A DNA stretch of 11,123 bases from an uncultured Clostridia bacterium (GTDB taxonomy: Bacteria > Bacillota > Clostridia > TANB77 > CAG-508), in NCBI GenBank assembly GCA_947628885.1, contig CANRBO010000029.1, positions 1 to 11,123 of the forward strand. The letters are read 5' to 3'. Within the stretch, counting starts at the first letter, position 1, and each line of letters opens with the position of its first letter. This document shows positions 1-5,239 of the stretch, piece by piece. Position numbers and translations under genes: made by a program. The notes beneath the pieces were generated by a model. The model was not told where the DNA came from and ran no database searches. It saw only the letters and a program-made list of their open reading frames with translations.

Positions 1-339
1 AACGCAATACCGGTAGTAGGTGGTATATTGGGAGATGCAATAGATACAGTTTTAGGATATAGCAACATAATAAAAAATGCAGTCGGCATTGTTGGGATTT
101 TCGTAATAGTATGTATATGTATTAAACCAATACTTAATTTAACAGCATTAACAATCACATATTATCTAGGTGCAGCATTGTGTCAACCAATAGCAGATAA
201 AAAAATAGTAAAACTAATAGAAGAAATGGGTGGAACATTTAAAATATTTCTAGCAATAATGTTTACAATTACAGCAATGTTGATTGTAGGAATAGCAATA
301 GTTATGAAAATATCTAACAGCGGATTAATGTATCAATAA
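1..339 (+). CDS. spoIIIAE: Stage III sporulation protein SpoIIIAE, C-terminal part (5' end outside window)
   Basis: The frame is open from base 1, so the gene begins upstream and only about 112 C-terminal residues are visible. These start with NAIPVVGGILGDAID, a hydrophobic block typical of the SpoIIIAE C-terminus. At least two membrane segments follow: a GIVGIFVIVCICIKPIL stretch and a second one ending about ten residues before the stop. SpoIIIAE is the large polytopic membrane subunit of the SpoIIIA complex in the mother-cell membrane that engulfs the forespore. The next gene, spoIIIAF, starts 21 bases after the stop, which fits one operon. The assignment rests on this sequence plus the AE-AF-AG-AH gene order. 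The operon promoter, known to depend on sigma-E in Bacillus, lies outside the window. Confidence 0.88.
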   Translation, partial: NAIPVVGGILGDAIDTVLGYSNIIKNAVGIVGIFVIVCICIKPILNLTALTITYYLGAALCQPIADKKIVKLIEEMGGTFKIFLAIMFTITAMLIVGIAIVMKISNSGLMYQ

Positions 340-360
340 TCTAAATGGAGTGTGAAATAA

Positions 361-945
361 ATGATAGGAAATATAAGCTCATGGGCACAAGGAATAATAA
401 TAGCAATAATTGTAGGATCAATAATAAAAATGATTTTGCCCGAAAATAAAAATAAAAAATATATAAATGTTGTAATAGGAGTTTACATATTATTCTCTAT
501 ATTAAGTCCTGTAGTAGGCAAAAATATGAATATATCAGACTATAATTTAGAAGAATATCTAAATGTTGAAAATGGTGATTTACAAGAATCAAATAATATA
601 TATGACGACAACATAAAAAATATTTTTAAAAATAAAGTAACAACAAACATAGAATCACAACTAAAATTAAAAGGATATAAAGCAAATAATATCGAGATTG
701 AAATAGACGACAATTGTAATATTTTGAAAATAAAAATATCGGAAATATATGAAAATAAAACAGAAGAACAACATGATCAAGATAAAAAGATCGTAGTAAA
801 TTCAATAACAACAAATGTGAATACAGTAGATATTGATATAAAACAAAAACCAGCAGAAGGCATGGCAATAAGCGATAAAAACGATTTAATAAAATATTTA
901 AATGAAAACTATGGAATAGATAAAAAAAATATAATAATAGAATAA
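361..945 (+). CDS. spoIIIAF: Stage III sporulation protein SpoIIIAF
   Basis: The product has 194 residues, close to the usual size. Two N-terminal membrane helices (about residues 8-26 and 34-53, with ILSPVVGK after the second) are followed by a soluble domain. That domain contains the family-like stretch around ENKTEEQHDQDKK and ends near YGIDKKNIIIE. SpoIIIAF is known as an inner-membrane subunit of the SpoIIIA-SpoIIQ channel, with a ring-building-type extracytoplasmic domain. The ATG at 361 is preceded by GGAG (347-350) at a 10-base spacing. The gene sits between spoIIIAE and spoIIIAG in the standard order, and it has the A-rich codon use of its neighbours. Identification is by order, length and topology. 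Sequence conservation in this subunit is low. Confidence 0.85.
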   Translation: MIGNISSWAQGIIIAIIVGSIIKMILPENKNKKYINVVIGVYILFSILSPVVGKNMNISDYNLEEYLNVENGDLQESNNIYDDNIKNIFKNKVTTNIESQLKLKGYKANNIEIEIDDNCNILKIKISEIYENKTEEQHDQDKKIVVNSITTNVNTVDIDIKQKPAEGMAISDKNDLIKYLNENYGIDKKNIIIE

Positions 946-972
946 ACATTAAGTAAAGGAAGGAAAATTTTG

Positions 973-1003
973 TGCATTTCGCAGACCAATCGTAGCGAAG
1001 GCA
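973..1003 (+). promoter_or_regulatory. Hairpin in the spoIIIAF-spoIIIAG gap
   Basis: The 79-base gap between spoIIIAF and spoIIIAG holds an imperfect hairpin. The left arm TGCaTTTCGC (973-982, with one bulged A and one G-U pair) pairs with GCGAAGGCA (995-1003) around a 12-base loop. The stem is clearly richer in G+C than its surroundings. It ends exactly where the weak AAGAAAGG element before spoIIIAG begins (1003-1010). No T-run follows, so a terminator is unlikely. A role in mRNA stability or in setting spoIIIAG translation is inference only. Confidence 0.3.
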
Positions 1004-1024
1004 AGAAAGGCATGGCAAGTAAAT

Positions 1025-1621
1025 ATGTTCAATACAGAAAAACTAAAGAAAATGTTTACAGGAAAGAAAAAAACAGAAAATTTAATTACATTAGTAGTAA
1101 TACTGATAATTACAGTTGTAGCAATTAATTATATTTGGAGCGATAAAGACAAAAAGACAGACAGTACAATGGAAAATAACACCAAAAAAGAAAGTGATGT
1201 AGTGAAGGTATCAGGAAATAATGTGGAAGACACACTTGAAATTAAATTAGAATCAATATTATCAAAAATTTCAGGAGTAGGAAAAGTAAATGTAATGATT
1301 ACATATTCAGAAAGTAGTGAATTAAAGCCAATATACAACGAAGATTCAAGTGTAAGCAACACCAATGAAACAGATAGTAGTGGTGGAACGAGGACTGTAA
1401 CAGAAACGGATTCACAAAAAGAAATAGTATTTAAAGAAAATACAGACGGAAGTAGAGAACCTATTACACAAAGCGTGATAAGTCCCAAAATAGAAGGAGC
1501 TGTCGTGGTTGCAGAAGGAGCAGAAGACACAAATGTAAAAGCAAATATAATTCAAGCAATAGAAGCATCCACAGGCTTAGCCACACACAAGATACAAGTT
1601 TTTAAAATGAATATCGAGTAA
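1025..1621 (+). CDS. spoIIIAG: Stage III sporulation protein SpoIIIAG
   Basis: The 198-residue product has a short basic N-terminus (MFNTEKLKKMFTGKKK), one membrane helix at about residues 20-38 and an extracytoplasmic domain. The domain has the family's signature regions: a LESILSKISGVGKVNVMITY block and, near the end, SPKIEGAVVVAEGA followed by a helix ending ASTGLATHKIQVFKM. In the family this ring-building domain assembles into a large ring between the two forespore membranes. An acidic and Ser/Thr-rich stretch lies between the two blocks. The ATG at 1025 has a poor ribosome site: AAAGG at 1006-1010 is 14 bases away. A stronger AAAGGAAGG at 955-963 is too far upstream. The start is chosen from the normal family N-terminus. 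Confidence 0.9.
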   Translation: MFNTEKLKKMFTGKKKTENLITLVVILIITVVAINYIWSDKDKKTDSTMENNTKKESDVVKVSGNNVEDTLEIKLESILSKISGVGKVNVMITYSESSELKPIYNEDSSVSNTNETDSSGGTRTVTETDSQKEIVFKENTDGSREPITQSVISPKIEGAVVVAEGAEDTNVKANIIQAIEASTGLATHKIQVFKMNIE

Positions 1622-1691
1622 AGCAAGAATAATTCTATAAGCAAGTAGGCTTGGTAGATAAGAGAGCGAAAAAGAAAGGGTGGAAATCTGT

Positions 1692-2567
1692 ATGAAAATA
1701 ACTTTTATAAAAACAGGAAAAAGAGTAAAAACAAAGGAAAGTAAAGAACAAAAAGACAATGTAAAAGAAAGCACTACTACAAACCGAATAAATAAACACA
1801 CAAAAAGTAATAAAAAATTCTATGATAGCGAAATGTTTAAAACAGTATTTAGAAAGAATCAAATAGTATTGTTAACACTTGCATTAATGCTAGTTACAGC
1901 AGGATATATGAATTACAATAATAGTAATAATGAAGTAAATATACAATTAGCAGAATTAGGAGATGCAAAATTAGTAAGCACAAATGCAGTAGAAAATGAA
2001 ACACAGGGAAATGAAGTGGAAACAAATGGCAATGTGGTAGAAAATATAGTAGATACCAATGGTAATGCAGAAAACACAGTAAATGAGAATAATAATGAAA
2101 AAGAAAATGAAGAAACAAGTAATGATGCACAAACAAATACAACGCAAGTTAATAGTAAAGAAGTAGAAAATAGCTCAGATAATAAAGTAATAGAAACAAA
2201 TAATGAAAATTCAAGCCAAGATTACTACACACAAACAAGATTAGAAAGACAAACCATGTACTCACAAATGCTCGAAGCATACCAAAAAATATTAGAAAAT
2301 GAGAAGATACCAAATGACCAAAAATCAATAGCATCTAATGAAATAAAAAATATAAATGATAGAATAAACGCAATATCAATAGTAGAAAATTTGATAAAAA
2401 CAAAAGGATTCGAAGATGTAGTACTGTTAATAAATGATAATAATATAAATGTTGTGGTAAAACAAGCTAGCAATTTAAGTGATGAGCAAGTAGCACAAAT
2501 TGCTAATATAGTATCAAGAGAACTAAAAGCAGAAATTGAAGATATACATATAACAATGCACAAATAA
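1692..2567 (+). CDS. spoIIIAH: Stage III sporulation protein SpoIIIAH
   Basis: The product has 291 residues from the ATG at 1692. The start is favoured by AAAGGGTGG at 1675-1683, eight bases upstream. A GTG at 1680 lies inside that element and would add only four residues. A basic N-terminus leads to one membrane helix (about residues 57-73). A long low-complexity linker rich in Asn, Glu, Val and Thr follows (about 78-175). Last comes the conserved C-terminal domain, starting DYYTQTRLERQTMYSQMLEA and ending EIEDIHITMHK. In the family this domain forms a ring and binds forespore SpoIIQ across the intermembrane space. At 291 aa it is longer than the roughly 220 aa of Bacillus SpoIIIAH, and the linker accounts for the excess. 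It is the last spoIIIA gene here. Confidence 0.92.
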   Translation: MKITFIKTGKRVKTKESKEQKDNVKESTTTNRINKHTKSNKKFYDSEMFKTVFRKNQIVLLTLALMLVTAGYMNYNNSNNEVNIQLAELGDAKLVSTNAVENETQGNEVETNGNVVENIVDTNGNAENTVNENNNEKENEETSNDAQTNTTQVNSKEVENSSDNKVIETNNENSSQDYYTQTRLERQTMYSQMLEAYQKILENEKIPNDQKSIASNEIKNINDRINAISIVENLIKTKGFEDVVLLINDNNINVVVKQASNLSDEQVAQIANIVSRELKAEIEDIHITMHK

Positions 2568-2686
2568 GAAAAATTTGTGTCCAAATTTGCAGTTATGTAA
2601 AAGTTAAATGCAACTTAAAATATTATAGACATAGATTCAAAGTATTAAATGTAACGAAAATGTAATATAAAATAAGATAATAATAA

Positions 2687-2715
2687 TTGAAAAAATAAAA
2701 ATGATGTGGTAATAT
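2687..2715 (+). promoter_or_regulatory. Candidate vegetative-type promoter before the (AG)n ORF
   Basis: TTGAAA (2687-2692) and TAATAT (2710-2715) are separated by 17 bases. A TG one base before the -10 gives an extended -10. Transcription would start about 45 bases before the ATG at 2767. It lies in a 199-base non-coding, very AT-rich gap after spoIIIAH (2568-2766), in which I see nothing else convincing. Chance matches are common in such AT-rich DNA. Confidence 0.35.
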
Positions 2716-2766
2716 AAGTGTAGTAATAAAAAGAAAAAATTAAACAAAGAAGGAGCAAATCAAAAG

Positions 2767-2976
<210 letters not shown>

Positions 2977-3126
2977 AATACATAGTTTTTATGTGCTTTA
3001 TATTTTCAATAGGGCTAGTGCGCGGATGCTACAACTATAATATTTTTAAGATTTATAAAATCAATAATCAGTAATTATTAATTAATAAAAATAAATAATA
3101 ATTAAAAATTAAGGAGGAAGATCAAA

Positions 3127-4416
3127 ATGAAAGAAAAACTGATGAAAAATCAAGAATTGGAAGGAGTAGAACAGATGAATCAAAGCAAAATTAATGAAAA
3201 GAAATTAAACAAAAGAAAAATAAAAAGATTAAGTGAACAAGGTGTGACTTTGGTTGCATTGGTAGTAACTATAATCATAATGCTAATACTAGCAGGAGTG
3301 GCACTAAATGTAACATTGGGAGATAATGGTTTATTTAAGATGTCAAAAAGAGCCGTAGAAGAGTACGAAAAAGCTGAACAAGCTGAAAAGGCGGGCTTAG
3401 ACAATTTAGAAAAAGAATTAGATAAAATAACAATAAATCCAAATGACTATATAGGAGCATTTGTAACAGGATATGAACCTGATGAGGAAAATTGCACAAT
3501 TAGTGTATTAACATCAGGAGTACAATCAACAGAGTATAATAAAAATGGAATAAAAGAAAATGGAGATCAAGAGTTTACAACAGAAAAAGATATGCAATGG
3601 AGAATATGGGATTATGACGGAACGACACTAACGATAATATCAAGTAAACCAACGACTGCTAAATTGTATTTAAGTGGAGCAGCAGGATATAATAATGGAG
3701 TATATGCAGTAAATGAAATATCGAGAAAATGTTATACACAGCAAGGATTGAAAGATATTACAGTAAGAAATCTAAGAAGAACAGATATACAAAAAGTAAG
3801 TACTTATGATTATACAAATTATAAGCGCAAAATAGATGACTATGCTGAAACAGATGAAACAACAGGAGATATAGTATATTTTGGAGAATCGAGGAGCTAT
3901 ACTGACAATTGTAAATTACCAATAATGTGGAAAGAATTTGATGCAAAATGGGATTATGAATACAGTAAGGGAGCAAAAACAGGTACTGACAAAGAGTGTG
4001 AAATATGGGAAGAAGAAAATGGATATATTCAAGAAAATGGAATAGATAACGGAGAAACTACAACAGAATTAAAGGATTCATATTATTGGCATAAATATAG
4101 TGAAAGCGAATTCAAAAATAGTCAATATTATGATATGCTATACAAAGACGAAAAGGACAAATTTTTTAGTGAATATTTTTGGCTTGCAGGTCGTTGTGCA
4201 CGTCATTATAAAGAAGGTTGTTATTTCATGTTACATCGTGCGGGTAGCGGTATTGTAGGTGGTGATATCTTGTATCGTTCGATAGACGACCGAGTAGATA
4301 CTCCTAGTGCTACATTACGACCTTTAGTCTCTATTGATCTACAATCTAATAATTTAGAACTGATAGAGAACAAAGAAGGAGAGAAAAAATCATATCAACT
4401 CACAACAATCAAATAA
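3127..4416 (+). CDS. Pilin-like membrane-anchored protein with a variable-looking C-terminal domain
   Basis: The ATG at 3127 has a strong AAGGAGG nine bases upstream. The 429-residue product starts with about 38 charged residues. A prepilin-like hydrophobic segment, EQGVTLVALVVTIIIMLILAG, follows at about residues 37-57, with the candidate prepilin-peptidase glycine at 39. Position +5 of the mature protein is Ala (A44) instead of the usual Glu. A charged, coiled-coil-like helix covers about 70-98. The rest begins with a WRIWDYDGTTLTIIS motif (about 158-172) and ends with WLAGR (352-356) to LRPLVSI (397-403). That layout resembles the DUF6273/C-type-lectin-like domains found on clostridial pilin-like proteins. 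A 26-residue tail follows. It is probably displayed on the cell surface. The ligand is unknown. The domain name is from memory of the family. Confidence 0.75.
   Translation: MKEKLMKNQELEGVEQMNQSKINEKKLNKRKIKRLSEQGVTLVALVVTIIIMLILAGVALNVTLGDNGLFKMSKRAVEEYEKAEQAEKAGLDNLEKELDKITINPNDYIGAFVTGYEPDEENCTISVLTSGVQSTEYNKNGIKENGDQEFTTEKDMQWRIWDYDGTTLTIISSKPTTAKLYLSGAAGYNNGVYAVNEISRKCYTQQGLKDITVRNLRRTDIQKVSTYDYTNYKRKIDDYAETDETTGDIVYFGESRSYTDNCKLPIMWKEFDAKWDYEYSKGAKTGTDKECEIWEEENGYIQENGIDNGETTTELKDSYYWHKYSESEFKNSQYYDMLYKDEKDKFFSEYFWLAGRCARHYKEGCYFMLHRAGSGIVGGDILYRSIDDRVDTPSATLRPLVSIDLQSNNLELIENKEGEKKSYQLTTIK
4183..4335 (+). other. Candidate DGR-type variable region in the pilin-like gene
   Basis: From the codon after W352 to about S402 the coding strand changes character. 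By hand count of about 152 bases, A is near 22% and G+C near 44%, while the 120 bases upstream are about 46% A. Codons ending in T or C dominate (CGT, TGT, CAT, TAT, GGT, GAT, ATC, GAC). Four CGT and two CGA arginines occur here, while the rest of the gene uses AGA/AGG with a single CGC. Substitution of A in AAT/AAC codons of a template would produce this. The stretch sits in the C-terminal WLAxR...LRPxVS domain, where DGR variable regions lie in related proteins. No template repeat or reverse transcriptase is in the window, so the call is inferential. A segment from another allele is the alternative. Confidence 0.45.
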
Positions 4417-4422
4417 ATTACG

Positions 4423-4452
4423 TTAACAAAATAGTAAGATTGTAAATATAAT
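4423..4452 (+). promoter_or_regulatory. Candidate promoter for the small membrane protein gene
   Basis: TTAACA (4423-4428) and a perfect TATAAT (4447-4452) are separated by 18 bases. The left arm of the 15-bp inverted repeat fills most of the spacer. A start about seven bases after the -10 would fall at the AGGGGG ribosome site (4458-4463), leaving an extremely short leader. The gene may therefore be read mainly by read-through from the pilin-like gene, or the true start may lie slightly elsewhere. Confidence 0.4.
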
Positions 4453-4495
4453 ATAGCAGGGGGAAAATATATGATAGATCCAATCTTACTATTTT
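4428..4495 (+). repeat. 15-bp perfect inverted repeat enclosing a ribosome site and start codon
   Basis: AAAATAGTAAGATTG (4428-4442) is exactly complementary to CAATCTTACTATTTT (4481-4495). The 38-base loop contains the AGGGGG ribosome site (4458-4463) and the ATG at 4471. The right arm lies in codons 4-9 of the gene. A run of T follows the right arm, but the arm is AT-rich and the loop too large for a standard terminator. It could act on mRNA entering from upstream or as a DNA operator spanning the promoter. Confidence 0.8.
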
Positions 4496-4749
4496 TTGTA
4501 TTTCCACTCGTTACAATAGTATTTGCAATCGCACTAGAAAATATTTTTGACAATCCATTTCTAGTTGCATCAATAGTATTTGCGATATTTTTGATTGTAA
4601 CATTTACTGCATTTACAGTGGACTTTTTGATATATGCCATTGCTTATAGTATATTAGCATTAGTTACAGCTCTGATTTATAGAACGATACAAAACTTAAT
4701 TAACAGATTAGACAATTTAGATAATAATGGTAACAATAATCGGAAATAA
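4471..4749 (+). CDS. Small two-helix membrane protein, DUF2651-like (conventional reading)
   Basis: The ATG at 4471 follows AGGGGG at 4458-4463 with a seven-base gap. The conventional product has 92 residues. A first hydrophobic segment MIDPILLFFVFPLVTIVFAI (residues 1-20) is followed by ENIFDNPFLVAS, then two more hydrophobic stretches covering about 30-70. The layout and the DPILLFFVFPL start match what I recall of clostridial DUF2651 proteins, whose function is unknown. The end (LDNLDNNGNNNRK) is the beginning of an Asn/Gly repeat that is cut off by TAA two codons after a CGG. The repeat continues in other frames to 5122, so the 92-residue form may be a frameshift-terminated short form. 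Inference: the full protein needs recoding, or the gene has been damaged in its repeat. Confidence 0.7.
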   Translation: MIDPILLFFVFPLVTIVFAIALENIFDNPFLVASIVFAIFLIVTFTAFTVDFLIYAIAYSILALVTALIYRTIQNLINRLDNLDNNGNNNRK

Positions 4750-5050
4750 TAACCGGAAACAATAATGGCAACAACAATGGTGGCAACAACAATGGTGGCA
4801 ATAATAACGGTGGTAATAACAACGGTGGTAATAACAACGGCGGCAACAACAATAATAGCAATGGAAACAATAGCAATAACAATAGTGGAAACAACAATAA
4901 CCGGCAATAATAATAGTGGTAATAATAACAATGGCAACAATAACACTGGAAATAACAACAATCGGAAATAATAATAGTGGAAACAATAATAATGGCAACA
5001 ACAATAGTGGCAATAATAATGGCGGTAATAATGGAAATGGTAACAACAAT
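4723..5050 (+). repeat. Degenerate AAY/GGN trinucleotide repeat encoding Asn/Gly
   Basis: About 330 bases are built almost only from AAT and AAC with GGT, GGC, GGA, AGT and AGC interspersed. Unit patterns such as AACAACAATGGTGGC recur several times. The 10-mer CGGAAATAAT occurs at 4741 and again at 4963, and AATAACCGG occurs at 4748 and 4896. Internal duplication or slippage has therefore shaped the tract. Long open frames on the opposite strand here are a by-product of this composition. Confidence 0.9.
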
Positions 5051-5122
5051 TTCCCTAACACTTGTGCATGCAGAAGGTGTTGCTGTCAAAGGCAAGTATT
5101 AAGACGTTTAAGTGGACTATAA
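4742..5122 (+). other. Frame-shifted continuation of the DUF2651-like gene: Asn/Gly repeat and Cys-rich tail
   Basis: Reading on from 4471 and skipping one C before GG at 4741, 4754, 4902 and 4963 keeps a regular pattern of three or four Asn followed by Gly or Ser in frame all the way. It then gives NFPNTCACRRCCCQRQVLRR and a stop at 5120-5122. The joined frame is 648 coding bases including the stop, or 215 residues: membrane domain, about 110 residues of Asn/Gly/Ser linker, and a tail with five Cys in eight residues. The intermediate frames are stop-free only between the skip sites. Without the skips, stops come two to three codons after each CGG. It could be a product of programmed +1 frameshifting or the remains of a broken gene. 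The clean final segment favours selection on the full frame. Confidence 0.6.
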
Positions 5123-5138
5123 TACAAATTGCATGAAA

Positions 5139-5170
5139 ATAAGGCTGTGGCATTTGTCCAACAGCCTTAT
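5139..5170 (+). terminator. Intrinsic terminator hairpin, probably bidirectional
   Basis: ATAAGGCTGT (5139-5148) pairs with ACAGCCTTAT (5161-5170). A further GG/CC pair is possible with one bulged base around a seven-base loop. It lies 17 bases after the stop at 5122, between two converging genes. On the minus strand the stem is followed by TTTTCATG, and on the plus strand by the weaker CTTTACTTAATTTC. It can therefore end transcription of both the DUF2651-like gene and mutS2. A smaller hairpin at about 5187-5213 (AAACCA/TGGTTT) may add to it. Confidence 0.75.
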
Positions 5171-5239
5171 CTTTACTTAATTTCAAGGGTAAACCAGGTT
5201 ATACCCGTGGTTTGTTATATCTATATACATGTCAGATTA

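Noticed and set aside
970..1128. A small ORF from TTG 970 behind AAAGGAAGG, overlapping spoIIIAG in another frame
   Set aside because: Its sequence beyond 1025 is only a frame-shadow of spoIIIAG, with no recognisable features. The ribosome site match alone is not enough.
2571..2588. AAATTTG/CAAATTT hairpin just after spoIIIAH as a terminator
   Set aside because: Seven weak pairs with a four-base loop and no T-run downstream. Such structures arise easily in AT-rich DNA.
3011..3041. GC-richer patch with a TATAAT (3036-3041) before the pilin-like gene, as a promoter or riboswitch
   Set aside because: No -35 match lies at proper spacing and I could not build a stable fold or match a known riboswitch. 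It stays unexplained.
4428..4497. The 15-bp inverted repeat followed by T6 as an intrinsic terminator of the pilin-like gene
   Set aside because: The stem is AT-rich and the loop is 38 bases long and contains a start codon. This is unlike working terminators.
4723..5050. The AAT/AAC-rich tract as the template repeat of a DGR
   Set aside because: It shows no similarity to the non-adenine framework of the variable-looking segment (no WLAGR or LRP coding edges), and no reverse transcriptase is near.
4677..5095. Several long open frames on the minus strand across the Asn/Gly repeat
   Set aside because: They are the complement of AAT/AAC/GGT codons, giving Leu/Pro/Ile/Val/Tyr strings. They have no sensible start, no domain, and fall apart at the repeat edges.
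4765..5122. Two separate short plus-strand genes starting at ATGs at 4765 and 4916
   Set aside because: Their N-terminal parts are out-of-frame readings of the repeat (Met/Thr/Ile strings). Only the Asn/Gly and Cys-rich ends make sense, and these join to the gene starting at 4471.
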